Assembly (NCBI RefSeq): GCF_900105215.1
Contig: NZ_FOIP01000002.1
Span: 1,860,001 to 1,924,000, forward strand
DNA from: Lacrimispora sphenoides
Lineage (GTDB): Bacteria; Bacillota; Clostridia; Lachnospirales; Lachnospiraceae
Reading direction: 5' to 3'
Length of the DNA: 64,000 nucleotides
The position numbers and the translations under genes are program-made. Each line of letters starts with the position of its first letter. The stretch's first letter is position 1. Shown here in pieces: positions 26,965 through 36,310 of the stretch. The notes beneath the pieces are model-generated. The model had not been told where the DNA came from. It was given only the letters and a program-made list of their open reading frames with translations, and searched no databases.

Positions 26965-27003
26965 GTATATTGCGCGTATATCATACGTATATTGCGCGTA
27001 TAT
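26965..27003. repeat. Two direct 17-bp repeats, GTATATTGCGCGTATAT
   Basis: Exact copies at 26965-26981 and 26987-27003, 22 bp apart (two helical turns), each partly palindromic. They lie upstream of the DUF3888 gene and downstream of the rplT terminator, so a paired operator is plausible. Confidence 0.75.
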
Positions 27004-27044
27004 TACGAATCAAAATTTACTCGTTTTCAGGCTCTTGCTGCATC

Positions 27045-27074
27045 AAAAAAAACCCCGTAAACACGAGGTTTCCG
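27045..27074 (-). terminator. Terminator of infC-rpmI-rplT
   Basis: AAACCTCGT / ACGGGGTTT stem with a 4-nt loop and a run of eight T on the minus strand, 17 nt past the rplT stop. Confidence 0.85.
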
Positions 27075-27090
27075 AGGTTTGAATATGCGA

Positions 27091-27447
27091 TTAAGCCACT
27101 TTGGACTTAGCCAGTTCTGCTAATTTTGCGAAGCCTTCTGCATCATTTATTGCCATGTCAGCCAGAACTTTTCTATTTAAATCAACTCCAGCTAACTTTA
27201 AGCCGTGCATAAATACGCTGTAAGATACACCGTTAATACGTGCTGCAGCATTGATACGAGCAATCCATAATTGTCTGAACTGTCTCTTTCTCTCTTTTCT
27301 GCCTGCATAGGAGCTTGTTAATGCTCTCATAACTGACTGCTTTGCTACTCTATACTGTTTGGAACGAGCGCCTCTATAGCCTTTAGCCATCTTTAACACT
27401 CTGTTATGTTTTTTCTTAGCGTTCATACCGCCTTTAATTCTTGCCAT
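27091..27447 (-). CDS. rplT: 50S ribosomal protein L20
   Basis: 118 residues, the full L20 length. The basic N-terminus ([18 protein letters not shown]) and the [20 protein letters not shown] block are diagnostic. It binds 23S rRNA early in 50S assembly and, in Firmicutes, also represses its own operon by binding the L20 leader RNA upstream of infC. Third gene of the infC-rpmI-rplT operon; clear ribosome binding site before ATG 27447. Confidence 0.98.
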   Translation of the reverse strand: MARIKGGMNAKKKHNRVLKMAKGYRGARSKQYRVAKQSVMRALTSSYAGRKERKRQFRQLWIARINAAARINGVSYSVFMHGLKLAGVDLNRKVLADMAINDAEGFAKLAELAKSKVA

Positions 27448-27476
27448 CGGTTTTTCCTCCTTCTTAACTTAAGATC

Positions 27477-27674
27477 CTATAAATATGGTAAAATCTTCTT
27501 CATTACTTTTGCATTTGTTGCATCGGTAACGATATCTTTTCTAAGATTTCTTTTTCTCTTAGTTGATTTCTTAGTTAAGATGTGAGATTTGTAAGCTTTA
27601 TTTCTTACAAGCTTTCCCGTTCCTGTAACTTTAAAGCGTTTAGCAGCTGATTTACTGGTTTTTAATTTAGGCAT
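27477..27674 (-). CDS. rpmI: 50S ribosomal protein L35
   Basis: 65 residues, very basic, starting [15 protein letters not shown] with [15 protein letters not shown] near residue 31, the normal L35 pattern and length. It lies 29 bp upstream of rplT and 23 bp downstream of infC with its own AGGAGG site. Confidence 0.98.
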   Translation of the reverse strand: MPKLKTSKSAAKRFKVTGTGKLVRNKAYKSHILTKKSTKRKRNLRKDIVTDATNAKVMKKILPYL

Positions 27675-27697
27675 TGTATTTTCCTCCTTGATAAGTT

Positions 27698-28207
27698 CTA
27701 CTGGCGTTTTGCATTCAAAAATATAATCATGCTTCTTCCTTCCACCTTAGGTGGCTTGTCAATAACAGCGATATCTGCTAACTTCTCAGCGAAGTCATCC
27801 AGAATATATCTTGACTTTGACATATGCGCCATCTCACGACCTCTGAAACGTAAGGTTACCTTAACTTTATCTCCCTTTTCGAGGAACTTCCTTGCGGCGC
27901 TCATCTTCGTGTTTAAATCGTTGGTGTCAATGTTAGGAGATAAACGAACTTCCTTTACTTCGATTACCTTCTGTTTCTTTTTAGCTTCTTTTTCTTTCCT
28001 TGCCAGTTCATAACGATATTTACCATAATCGATAATCTTACAAACCGGTGGTTTTGCAGTCGGAGCAATCTTAACCAAATCCAGTTCTGATTCCTTTGCC
28101 ATCTGCAAAGCATCCCTGGTAGACATGATTCCCAATTTTTCTCCGTTTTCACCAATCAACAGAACTTCCTTATCTCTGATCTGTTCATTAATCATTAAAT
28201 CGCTAAT
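27698..28207 (-). CDS. infC: Translation initiation factor IF-3, ATT start codon
   Basis: 169 residues. The N-terminal domain starts [13 protein letters not shown]; the lysine-rich linker follows near 80-90, and the C-terminal domain has [12 protein letters not shown] and [10 protein letters not shown]. The first ATG (28195) is 19 nt from the ribosome binding site GGAGGTG (28221-28215), too far. The in-frame ATT at 28207 is 7 nt away and adds ISDL. Use of ATT for infC is the known device by which IF-3, which rejects non-canonical starts, limits its own synthesis. Confidence 0.95.
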   Translation of the reverse strand: MSDLMINEQIRDKEVLLIGENGEKLGIMSTRDALQMAKESELDLVKIAPTAKPPVCKIIDYGKYRYELARKEKEAKKKQKVIEVKEVRLSPNIDTNDLNTKMSAARKFLEKGDKVKVTLRFRGREMAHMSKSRYILDDFAEKLADIAVIDKPPKVEGRSMIIFLNAKRQ

Positions 28208-28410
28208 TGTCGTGCACCTCCATTATATAGTGTGTGTTGGCTGGAATCCACATTGCTTGCCCATAGGCATAAAAAAAAGTAGATAGACAAACGCTATCCA
28301 CCACCAAAGTCTCTACACAGTAAACCTATGTACAAAAGGCTATGAACCAGGGACACTTACTCGTGCCGTGGTGAGGCGGATACCTACTTTCCTGTTTGCT
28401 GTTTTCACAA
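28208..28410 (-). ncRNA. L20-type leader RNA with attenuator
   Basis: About 200-nt untranslated leader of the infC operon. It contains complementary segments CCTATG/CATAGG far apart, and a GATAG/CTATC hairpin followed by eight T (about 28299-28270) that can act as premature terminator. Position and operon match the Firmicute ribosomal L20 leader, in which L20 binding favours termination. Exact folds were not computed. Confidence 0.7.
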
Positions 28411-28418
28411 CTCTCATA

Positions 28419-28447
28419 ATATTACTATATATTTATCTTTCTGTCAA
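28419..28447 (-). promoter_or_regulatory. Promoter of infC operon
   Basis: TTGACA (28447-28442), 17 bp, TAATAT (28424-28419) on the minus strand; the start of transcription would be near 28411. Confidence 0.8.
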
Positions 28448-28492
28448 CATATTTTTTAAAACACTGTCCTTTTTTTCCTTTTTAGGTTTATC

Positions 28493-28521
28493 TTGCAACT
28501 TTCTATCGGGAGAGCTACAAT
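28493..28521 (+). promoter_or_regulatory. Promoter of the EamA-type gene
   Basis: TTGCAA (28493-28498), 17 bp, TACAAT (28516-28521), about 40 bp upstream of the start codon. Confidence 0.65.
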
Positions 28522-28562
28522 GGTAGTATGCAATAAAATAAACGAATCAGGAGGCGCTTTTT

Positions 28563-28976
28563 ATGTGGTTTGCTTTCGCTCTTCTTTCCTCCGTTTTTGC
28601 CGCATTCACTTCTATTTTGGCTAAAATGGGAATCGAAGGAGTCAATTCCAATCTGGCTACGGCCATCCGGACAGTTGTTGTGGTACTTTTGGCCTGGTTA
28701 ATCGTTTTTCTCACAGGTGCCCAGACCGGTCTCTCTGAAATCAGCAGGAAAAGCTGGATCTTTCTCATCCTGTCCGGCATTGCTACCGGCCTCTCCTGGA
28801 TTTGCTATTACAAGGCCCTTCAAATTGGAGAAGCTTCCAAGGTAGTTCCCGTAGATAAGCTAAGCATCGTTCTCACTGTGATCCTGGCATTTCTTATTCT
28901 CCATGAACAATTTACTATAAAAAAGCTCATAGGCATCCTTCTGATTACGGCAGGAACCTTTGTTATGATCTTATGA
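28563..28976 (+). CDS. Half-size EamA/DMT-family membrane protein
   Basis: 137 residues with about five membrane helices, equal to a single EamA repeat, whereas most DMT-superfamily exporters carry two. Such half-size members are thought to work as dimers. The segment KVVPVDKLSIVLTVILAFLI near the C-terminus is the usual EamA signature. CAGGAGG precedes ATG 28563. It is monocistronic: own promoter upstream, own terminator downstream. Substrate unknown. Confidence 0.85.
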   Translation: MWFAFALLSSVFAAFTSILAKMGIEGVNSNLATAIRTVVVVLLAWLIVFLTGAQTGLSEISRKSWIFLILSGIATGLSWICYYKALQIGEASKVVPVDKLSIVLTVILAFLILHEQFTIKKLIGILLITAGTFVMIL

Positions 28977-28995
28977 TCCGATCGACTATTTAAAT

Positions 28996-29037
28996 AAGAT
29001 GCGTCAGGAACTTCCTCCCGGCGCATCTTGTTTTTTA
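28996..29037 (+). terminator. Terminator of the EamA-type gene
   Basis: AAGATGCG / CGCATCTT stem with GGGAG-type inner pairing, followed by GTTTTTT. Confidence 0.8.
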
Positions 29038-29042
29038 AATGC

Positions 29043-29357
29043 TTATCTGGTTTTAAAGGTGGAGCATTCGGTATGCTCTGCTGCATTCGCACCGTCCCCT
29101 GCGATTCCAATATGCTCCGCAGAACAGTGGCGGCCTTCATTGTAAACGCAGTTGACAGCTTCGCAGTCCACTTCCAGACGGCTTTCCGGAGTCTTGAATA
29201 AGTTATGGAAAGAACCGTCCTTATTCTCATCAAAGCTTCCACAGCAGGTATCATAGCTGTCCTTTGCCTGGGATCCTTCTACGATAATGGCGGACTTACA
29301 GCAATAATTATCTGAATTATGAAGACAGCTTGTTACATTACAATCTAATTTTGTCAT
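29043..29357 (-). CDS. Protein with two DUF1540 cysteine-rich domains
   Basis: 104 residues with 11 Cys arranged as two related units: LDCNVTSCLHNSDNYCCKSA (from residue 4) and VDCEAVNCVYNEGRHCSAE (from residue 63), each ending with a C-containing F block (CCGSF, CSTF). This is the DUF1540 pattern, common in spore-forming Firmicutes and probably metal-binding. No signal peptide. ATG 29357 has AGGAGG upstream. Function unknown. Confidence 0.85.
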   Translation of the reverse strand: MTKLDCNVTSCLHNSDNYCCKSAIIVEGSQAKDSYDTCCGSFDENKDGSFHNLFKTPESRLEVDCEAVNCVYNEGRHCSAEHIGIAGDGANAAEHTECSTFKTR

Positions 29358-29419
29358 GGCCTATTTCCTCCTGGCATTCTTACCTAAGATAATGTTTCAG
29401 GATTATTATGCACGCAGCG

Positions 29420-29451
29420 GAAGGAAAATATTCTCACGAATATTTTCCTTC
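29420..29451. terminator. Hairpin downstream of thrS
   Basis: Perfect 14-bp stem GAAGGAAAATATTC / GAATATTTTCCTTC with a 4-nt loop, 24 nt past the thrS stop. T-rich on the plus-strand side, so its activity for thrS is uncertain. Confidence 0.6.
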
Positions 29452-29474
29452 TTTTCCTTAAGCCATGATAGATT

Positions 29475-31436
29475 TTATTTTGCTTCTTCTGTTATATTTA
29501 CCTTTTTGATTTCCTTTGTACGGATCTCGCGGCAGATATCATCAATGAAATCGGAAAGCGGACGCTGTCCCTCATCGCCGTTAAAACGGCTGCGGACAGA
29601 TACGACACCTTCTTCCTCCTCTTTCTGACCTACCACCAGCATATATGGAAGCTTTGACAGACGCGCCTCACGGATCTTGTATCCGATCTTTTCCGCACGC
29701 TCATCAACCGTTGCCAGAACGCCGTTATCCTTTAACTGAGCCGCAACTTTTTCTGCGTAATCATGGTATTTTTCAGAGATCGGAAGAACGCGAACCTGCT
29801 CAGGACATAACCATGTCGGGAATGCTCCCTCATATTTTTCAATCAGCCAGGCCAGGGTTCTTTCATAGCAGCCCATGGAAGTTCTGTGGATGATATAAGG
29901 ACGTTTCTTTGTTCCATCCTTATCCACGAAGCTCATATCAAAGCGGTCTGCTAAAAACATATCCAGCTGAATGGTAATCATGGTATCTTCCTTACCATAT
30001 ACGTTCTTTGCCTGAATATCCAGCTTAGGTCCGTAGAACGCCGCTTCTCCGGCAGCTTCCGTATATTCGATTCCGATGTGGTCAAGGATCTTGCGCATCA
30101 TGCCTTCCACTTCATCCCACATCTCCGGTGTGCCCATATAATGATCCGCATTATTTGGATCCCATTTGGACATTTGATACGTTACATCGCCTTCCAGGCC
30201 AAGTGTTGTGAGACAGTATTTTGCCAGATCCACACAGCCCTTAAATTCCTCTTCAATCTGATCAGGACGTACGATTAAGTGACCTTCAGAAATAGTAAAC
30301 TGGCGTACCCGGGTCAGACCGTGCATCTCGCCGGAATCCTCGTTGCGGAACAGAGTAGAGGTTTCGCCGTATCTGCAAGGCAGATCACGGTAAGATTTCT
30401 GGCTCTGTTTGTAAACATAGTATTGGAATGGGCAGGTCATTGGGCGAAGAGCAAATACCTCATCATCTGTTTCCTCATTTCCCAGTACAAACATTCCTTC
30501 CTTATAGTGATCCCAGTGGTCGGAAATGATATATAAATCCTTCTTTGCCATGAGAGGGGTTTTTGTTCTCATATAACCCCGCTTCTCTTCCTCATCCTCG
30601 ATCCATCTCTGTAAGGTCTGGACAATCTTTGCACCCTTGGGCATTAATAGAGGAAGTCCCTGACCGATTACATCAACCGTTGCGAAAATCTCCATGTCAC
30701 GGCCCAGCTTGTTATGATCCCGGTTCTTAATGTTTGCCAGATATTCCAGGTATTCATTTAACTCTTCCTTCTTAGCAAAAGCAGTGCCGTATACACGAGT
30801 CAGCATAGCGTTTTTCTCGCTGCCTCTCCAGTATGCTCCAGAGGAAGAAGTGAGCTTAAATGCCTTAATGGATTTGGTGCTCATAAGGTGGGGTCCTGCG
30901 CAAAGGTCCGTAAACTCTCCCTGACGATAGAAGGAAATTTCCGAATCCTCAGGAAGGTCCTGAATCAGTTCTACCTTATAAGGTTCGCCCTTTTCCTCCA
31001 TAAATTTAACAGCTTCTTCTCTTGGAAGGGTAAAACGCTCGATTTTTGCACCTTCCTTTATGATTTTCTTCATCTCACCTTCGATTTTGTCAAGATCTTC
31101 TCTTGAAAAAGAAGGGATATCAAAATCATAATAGAATCCATTTTCAATGGACGGTCCGATTGCAAGCTTTGCCTGGGGATACAGCCTTTTAACAGCCTGT
31201 GCCAGGATATGGCTTGCTGTATGACGGTAAGCAGAAAGACCTGCAGAATCGCTGACCGTAAGAATGCTTAAACTGCAGTCCCCATCAACCTCGGTCCTCA
31301 AATCCACAACCTTTCCATCCACCTCACCAGCGCAGGCATTTCTAGCCAGGCCTTCGCTTATATCGGAAGCGATGTCAATCACTGACATTGCATGTTCATA
31401 TTCCTTGACTGAGCCGTCTTTTAACGTAATCTTCAT
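29475..31436 (-). CDS. thrS: Threonine-tRNA ligase
   Basis: 653 residues, full length. N-terminal TGS domain (1-60), editing domain with HTASHILAQAV near 77, then the class II catalytic core: motif 2 region with RYGETSTLFRNEDSGEMHGLTRVRQF-type sequence near 365-385, and a C-terminal anticodon-binding domain (from about 540). It charges tRNA-Thr. ATG 31436 has GGAG upstream. Expression is controlled by the T-box leader at 31536-31795. Confidence 0.97.
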   Translation of the reverse strand: MKITLKDGSVKEYEHAMSVIDIASDISEGLARNACAGEVDGKVVDLRTEVDGDCSLSILTVSDSAGLSAYRHTASHILAQAVKRLYPQAKLAIGPSIENGFYYDFDIPSFSREDLDKIEGEMKKIIKEGAKIERFTLPREEAVKFMEEKGEPYKVELIQDLPEDSEISFYRQGEFTDLCAGPHLMSTKSIKAFKLTSSSGAYWRGSEKNAMLTRVYGTAFAKKEELNEYLEYLANIKNRDHNKLGRDMEIFATVDVIGQGLPLLMPKGAKIVQTLQRWIEDEEEKRGYMRTKTPLMAKKDLYIISDHWDHYKEGMFVLGNEETDDEVFALRPMTCPFQYYVYKQSQKSYRDLPCRYGETSTLFRNEDSGEMHGLTRVRQFTISEGHLIVRPDQIEEEFKGCVDLAKYCLTTLGLEGDVTYQMSKWDPNNADHYMGTPEMWDEVEGMMRKILDHIGIEYTEAAGEAAFYGPKLDIQAKNVYGKEDTMITIQLDMFLADRFDMSFVDKDGTKKRPYIIHRTSMGCYERTLAWLIEKYEGAFPTWLCPEQVRVLPISEKYHDYAEKVAAQLKDNGVLATVDERAEKIGYKIREARLSKLPYMLVVGQKEEEEGVVSVRSRFNGDEGQRPLSDFIDDICREIRTKEIKKVNITEEAK

Positions 31437-31535
31437 TTGCCATCAATCTCCTTTACATTTTATTGTTAAATGTTTTGTTTATCAAAAGTGGATTAGCGAG
31501 TAAGCATATCCGTTCGGTGAATCGCTTGTGAAACT

Positions 31536-31795
31536 AAAAAAAGCCCCTTTCTGTATGCTTCCATACAGAAAGGGACGACTCTATTCAAAGAAATCGCGGT
31601 TCCACCCTTACTTGAGTGAACAAATTAAACGTTCAAACCACTTCATATGATGATAACGGAATCACCGTTCCCCATTACGGGACGCTCCAAGCTGGTCTTC
31701 TCATATCATTCCCGTAAGACGCTTTCACCAAACGCGCCTCTCTCTGGCCTTTCCTGATATGATACTGGTCTTGTCAATGCTTTTTCTATATTGCT
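31536..31795 (-). promoter_or_regulatory. T-box leader of thrS
   Basis: The T-box sequence GGTGGAACCGCG is at 31606-31595 on the minus strand. It is followed by a terminator (CCCTTTCTGTATG / CATACAGAAAGGG with a T-run, 31574-31536). Upstream the leader shows stem I features, including a GGTG loop motif and a candidate Thr specifier ACC in the AAGACCAGC stretch (about 31697-31689, tentative). Uncharged tRNA-Thr binding would favour antitermination. Confidence 0.9.
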
Positions 31796-31807
31796 TTATA
31801 GCTTTAG

Positions 31808-31835
31808 ATTATAACACGGTTGTGCCGTTTGTCAA
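31808..31835 (-). promoter_or_regulatory. Promoter of thrS
   Basis: Consensus TTGACA (31835-31830), 16 bp, TATAAT (31813-31808) on the minus strand, just upstream of the T-box leader. Confidence 0.85.
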
Positions 31836-31853
31836 GCGTCATAAAAAATTTTC

Positions 31854-32765
31854 TTATAAAAGAATGATCAAAGCTGCCGTAATTGCAGCTATGCTGATGA
31901 CAATTGACAGGGAATTGATTGCGCTTGCTGTCTCGATATCTCCGTTTAAAGCACCGGTAAAAGCAGGCGCCACTGATGACACAGGGCCAAGAGACACGAT
32001 CACCAGTGCCCGGCGTACATCAAGTCCAAAAGGTGCCAGAAAATAAAACCCAACTGCCATTAAAACCGCAATAATATACCTTACTCCTAATATCCTGAAA
32101 ATGTGGCTCATCTTTTCCTTTTCCATACGGATCTCAAAACCAATGCCAAGCATTAAAAGTGCGAGAAACGCATTGGCTCCCCCTGCGGTATCCGCAATGG
32201 TGACCAAAACAGAAGGCAGCTTTATATTAAGTATGCTTAAAGCAGTCATTATGACATACGCATCAAAAGGAGCCGAGGAAAAAAGATTAAGCACAGCCTT
32301 TTTTAAGGAAGGCTTTTCCTCCTCTCCGATCACCATACTGGCCAGGGTGTAAGTCATTCCGGTACACATAACAGCATTCCCGGCATCAAACAGGCTTGTG
32401 GCTGCAAATCCAACCGGACTCAAAAAGCTCTGTACAAAGGGCATGGTAAAATTTCCAACATTATATCCAGACATGTTGATCATTGCAAAAGCCCTTGTGT
32501 CCTTTGTTCTTCGGGCATACATCACATACCCGGCGGCAACCGTCACACAATTGCACAAAAATCCGATTACACATACAAAAAGAATGGAGTAATCCATGGT
32601 GATCCTGCTGAAATTGGAAACAATGGCTGCAGGAAGGGTAATCTTAATCACGACCCTGGAAATCAGGTAAAAATCCTTTGCCTGAAAAAAACCTGCACGT
32701 TTGAGCAGGTATCCCATAATAATAATTGATACAAATGAAACTGCCTTTATCAGTACCGCTGTCAT
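31854..32765 (-). CDS. AEC-family (auxin efflux carrier-like) permease
   Basis: 303 residues, about ten membrane helices in two halves, matching the AEC (Mem_trans) family, including GYNVGNFTMPF near residue 100 and the C-terminal INSLSIVISIAAIT helix. Bacterial members export or import small carboxylates such as malate; the substrate here is unknown. ATG 32765 with GGGAG 6 nt upstream is preferred over the start 11 codons earlier. It lies 84 bp downstream of ilvE on the same strand, so they may be co-transcribed. Confidence 0.85.
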   Translation of the reverse strand: MTAVLIKAVSFVSIIIMGYLLKRAGFFQAKDFYLISRVVIKITLPAAIVSNFSRITMDYSILFVCVIGFLCNCVTVAAGYVMYARRTKDTRAFAMINMSGYNVGNFTMPFVQSFLSPVGFAATSLFDAGNAVMCTGMTYTLASMVIGEEEKPSLKKAVLNLFSSAPFDAYVIMTALSILNIKLPSVLVTIADTAGGANAFLALLMLGIGFEIRMEKEKMSHIFRILGVRYIIAVLMAVGFYFLAPFGLDVRRALVIVSLGPVSSVAPAFTGALNGDIETASAINSLSIVISIAAITAALIILL

Positions 32766-32849
32766 ATCCGGCTCCCTTAATCTTTCTGTATTCCTCAAAA
32801 CTTCCGGCGGCGCTATAGGATCAGCTCCGCCGGATAAATTCTGTATGAT

Positions 32850-33920
32850 TTATTTTACTTCCACGGACCAGCCCTCTGGCCCTTCAATCATGCCCAGCTG
32901 GATGCCGGTAATGGCATCATAAAGTTTCTGGGTCAATTCTCCGATCTTACCGCCTCCCACAGACATTCTCTCTTCCTCAAACCGAAGCTCACCAACTGGG
33001 GATATAACGGCTGCCGTTCCTGTACCAAAGCATTCTTCCATTGCGCCGGATCTTGCCGCCGCAACCACCTCGTCAACCGAAACCTTCCGTTCTTCAACAG
33101 CCACTCCCCATTTTTTACACAGGGCAATGACGGAATCCCTGGTAACGCCCGGGAGAATGCTTCCGTTTAGCTCCGGGGTGATGACCACGCCGTTGATCTT
33201 AAAGAAGATGTTCATGGCACCTACTTCTTCGATGTATTTCCGGTGAACGCCGTCAAGCCATAACACCTGGGAATAGCCCTCATCATGAGCCTTTACCTGA
33301 GAAGCCAGGGAAGCAACGTAATTCCCCCCTGTCTTAGCTTCACCGATGCCGCCCTTTACCGCTCTCACATATTCATCCTCGATCCATATCTTGACCGGAT
33401 CAAGGCCACTGGCATAATAAGCTCCAACAGGCGATAAGATGATCATGAACTTATAGGTGTTGGAAGGCCTGACCCCCAAGAATGGATCGGTAGCAATTAC
33501 AAAGGGCCTGATATAAAGGGAGGTTCCCGGTTTTGTAGGAATCCAGTCCTGATCCACGTTTACAACTGTTTTTAATCCTTCTAAAAACAGATCTTCCGGA
33601 ATCTCCGGTATGCAAAGCCTTCGGTTGCTTCTGTTGGCACGCTCGATATTCTTATCAGGACGGAACAGCAAGACCCTGCCGTCTTCTGTCTTGTATGCCT
33701 TTAAGCCCTCGAACATCTCCTGTCCGTAATGGAATACCATGGAAGAAGGGTCCAGCTCCAGCTTATGATAAGGCACAATCCTGGGATCATACCAGCCCTT
33801 TCCCTCTTCATAGTCCACCTCAAACATATGATCCGTAAATATGGTTCCAAATGTCAACGGGTTATCATTGCCTGGTTTTTCTTTCGGGCAAGTTGTTTTT
33901 TCGATTCTGATTGTCTGCAT
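32850..33920 (-). CDS. ilvE: Branched-chain-amino-acid aminotransferase
   Basis: 356 residues, fold type IV PLP enzyme of the long (eukaryote-like BCAT) subgroup. It carries MVFHYGQEMFEGLKAY near 60, YIRPFVIATD near 135 and the PLP-lysine block GEAKTGGNY near 195, with LPGVTRDS and CFGTGTAAVISP later. It exchanges the amino group between glutamate and the keto acids of Leu, Ile and Val. ATG 33920 follows AGGAAG. Confidence 0.95.
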   Translation of the reverse strand: MQTIRIEKTTCPKEKPGNDNPLTFGTIFTDHMFEVDYEEGKGWYDPRIVPYHKLELDPSSMVFHYGQEMFEGLKAYKTEDGRVLLFRPDKNIERANRSNRRLCIPEIPEDLFLEGLKTVVNVDQDWIPTKPGTSLYIRPFVIATDPFLGVRPSNTYKFMIILSPVGAYYASGLDPVKIWIEDEYVRAVKGGIGEAKTGGNYVASLASQVKAHDEGYSQVLWLDGVHRKYIEEVGAMNIFFKINGVVITPELNGSILPGVTRDSVIALCKKWGVAVEERKVSVDEVVAAARSGAMEECFGTGTAAVISPVGELRFEEERMSVGGGKIGELTQKLYDAITGIQLGMIEGPEGWSVEVK

Positions 33921-34024
33921 TGATACTCTTCCTTTCCCTTACCGGCATATCTGTCAGTTATTGTAATTTATCTATCATTATCTTCCAAAAAGGGTTGGCT
34001 GTCAAGAATCTAAGGCCTTATTTA

Positions 34025-34933
34025 CTAAACCGAAATGGAATCAAAACCATAACTTTGAGTTATATGACGGGGAAGTTCCATTCTCACCGTCTTCATCGGG
34101 TTTACTGTCTGGCAGATGACAAGGTCCCCGGTCATGGTAAGCAGCATGCCGGCTTCTTCATAATCCATCCCAACCTTTTCCTTCATAAACTCATACAGCT
34201 GTCTGGAAGCCGCCCGCCAGGCCTCCTCCACCTGTTCCCTGGATGCAAGGGTGATAAGCTTATCCTCTGTTTCAATCATTGGATAGGAAACGCAGTTTTT
34301 ATTTCTCACTACGCTCACCCGGACGGTAGCCCGTCCTTGTATTTCCAGACCGCAGTCCTCCACTTCGCCGTCTCCCATGATAGCATGAAAATCTCCCATG
34401 GACAAAAGAGCTCCCTCCACAAATACAGGCAGATATAAGGATGCTCCCTTTTTGATCTGAGTGCAATCCATATTTCCGCCATGGTCCATGGGGGTGATGG
34501 TGGATACTCCCTCGCCTGCCGGTGCCACTCCGATGACGCCGATCATGGGTTTTACCGGGATTTTGACCCGTTCATTGAAATAGGCATATCCTCCCTTTAC
34601 GGGCACCCGCCTTAATACTTTCCGGGGAAATTCCTCCTTTTCGCTTCCGCTGCCAGGCCCTAGCATGACAATACCCACAGGGCCCATTTCAATATCCAGA
34701 ATATCGATCTTAAGCATATCTCCCGGCATCGCTCCCTCAATATAGAGAGGCCCTGTAGCCGGATTCCCTGGCTTTCTTATCACATTTTCAAAGGTCGCCT
34801 CTTCCGGAAGAAACTGGTTTGTAAAACAGTCGTAGGTCTCAAAGGCCACGATTTCTCCTGCCTTGATCCTGCCGCAGGGCGGATTCTCCTTTGCAAGAAC
34901 ATTTGTAATATAATCCCTGGTTATGGTTTTCAT
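34025..34933 (-). CDS. Acetamidase/formamidase family protein
   Basis: 302 residues covering the FmdA_AmdA domain. Typical blocks: GPLYIEGAMPGDMLKIDI (about 81-98), ITPMDHGGNMDCTQIKKG (about 166-183), VEGALLSMGDFHAIMGDGEV with metal-ligand His, and LLTMTGDLVICQTVNP near the C-terminus. It hydrolyses short amides to ammonia and acid, in the cytoplasm. AGGAG precedes ATG 34933. It follows the MATE gene by 15 bp and is likely in one transcript with it. Confidence 0.93.
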   Translation of the reverse strand: MKTITRDYITNVLAKENPPCGRIKAGEIVAFETYDCFTNQFLPEEATFENVIRKPGNPATGPLYIEGAMPGDMLKIDILDIEMGPVGIVMLGPGSGSEKEEFPRKVLRRVPVKGGYAYFNERVKIPVKPMIGVIGVAPAGEGVSTITPMDHGGNMDCTQIKKGASLYLPVFVEGALLSMGDFHAIMGDGEVEDCGLEIQGRATVRVSVVRNKNCVSYPMIETEDKLITLASREQVEEAWRAASRQLYEFMKEKVGMDYEEAGMLLTMTGDLVICQTVNPMKTVRMELPRHITQSYGFDSISV

Positions 34934-34948
34934 ACTTTACTCCTTTTA

Positions 34949-36310
34949 CTATTTTCTTTTTTCACTAAGCTCCGGCCATATGGTCACCAGCATGGTTATA
35001 AAGCAGGCTCCTCCTCCGATGAGATTGGAAACCGGCTCCGCCATAAAGACTCCTGCCGATCCGTTTCCAAGCAAACCCGGAAGGATGAGAATCAGAGGAA
35101 TCACGATCACCACCTTGCGGAAGATGGAGAAAAATACCGCTTTTTTTGCTTTTCCCAGGGCTACAAACACAGATTGGCCGGCAAACTGCAGGGACATGAA
35201 AAAGAAGCCGAAGTAATAGATCCGCATCGCCGGAACACCTGCCTTTAACAGTGCTTCTTCCTGATTGAAAATCCGGATAAAAAACTCCGTAAAGCCATGG
35301 ACCAGCCCCCACATGACTGTGGTATATGCAATGGATACTACTGATGTAAAAATAATTGCCCGTTTTACTCGGTCATATTTTTTTGCTCCGTAATTAAAGC
35401 CCATGACCGGCTGCGCACCATTGGTAATTCCGCTTACAGGCATGGAGATTACCTCCCGGACCGAATTGATGACGGTCATAACTCCCACATACAAATCGCC
35501 GCCATAGCGCTGTAAGGAAGCATTATACATGATCTGCACCAGGCTGTTGGTAATGGACATGGTAAAGCCTGACATTCCAAGGGCAATGATATTTTTCACC
35601 CTGTGTTTTCTCAAACGAAAGCAGGAGGTCTTAAGCTTTAAAATCGCTTTCTTTCCTGTCAGGAATTTAACTATCCAGAGAGCAGAAAGAAACTGAGACA
35701 ATATGGTCGCAAGGGCCGCGCCTCTTACCCCCATGTCCAGACCAAAAATAAATATGGGGTCTAAAATAATATTGGCAACCGCTCCCAAAAGAACCGTTAC
35801 CATTCCCATCGTTCCAAATCCCTGAGAGTTGATAAAACTGTTCATCCCAAGGCCAATCATAACGAAAACATTGCCAAGCAGGTAAATGCTGATGTATTGA
35901 TCCGCATACGGATAAGTTAAATCGCTGGCACCAAACAAATATAGCATGGGCTTTTTTAAAATCAGACCCAAAACGGTAAGCCCCAGGCCAAAAGCCACCA
36001 GAAGGACAAAGGAATTACCCATGATCTTTTCCGCTTCTTTATCATTACCCCGCCCCCTCTCAATGGAGCACAAAGGCGCACCGCCCATGCCGAATAAATT
36101 GGCAAAGGCTATGACTATGGAAATAATGGGAAGGCACAGTCCAAGTCCTGTTAATGCCATGGTCGCATTTTCCGGAAGCCTTCCTATGTAAATTCTGTCA
36201 ACGATGTTGTAAAGCACATTGATCAGCTGAGCCAATGTCATGGGGACGGCCAGCTTTAATATATTTTCCACCACGTTTCCTTTTGAAAAATCATTCTTTG
36301 TATCTGTCAT
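34949..36310 (-). CDS. MATE-family efflux protein
   Basis: 453 residues, twelve predicted helices in two MatE halves. The first begins ILKLAVPMTLAQLINVLYNI and the second FTMSITNSLVQIMYN (around 245). Exports cationic drugs or metabolites using a sodium or proton gradient. Gap of 15 bp to the acetamidase/formamidase gene. A divergent promoter region separates it from the molybdenum-hydroxylase operon. Confidence 0.93.
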   Translation of the reverse strand: MTDTKNDFSKGNVVENILKLAVPMTLAQLINVLYNIVDRIYIGRLPENATMALTGLGLCLPIISIVIAFANLFGMGGAPLCSIERGRGNDKEAEKIMGNSFVLLVAFGLGLTVLGLILKKPMLYLFGASDLTYPYADQYISIYLLGNVFVMIGLGMNSFINSQGFGTMGMVTVLLGAVANIILDPIFIFGLDMGVRGAALATILSQFLSALWIVKFLTGKKAILKLKTSCFRLRKHRVKNIIALGMSGFTMSITNSLVQIMYNASLQRYGGDLYVGVMTVINSVREVISMPVSGITNGAQPVMGFNYGAKKYDRVKRAIIFTSVVSIAYTTVMWGLVHGFTEFFIRIFNQEEALLKAGVPAMRIYYFGFFFMSLQFAGQSVFVALGKAKKAVFFSIFRKVVIVIPLILILPGLLGNGSAGVFMAEPVSNLIGGGACFITMLVTIWPELSEKRK

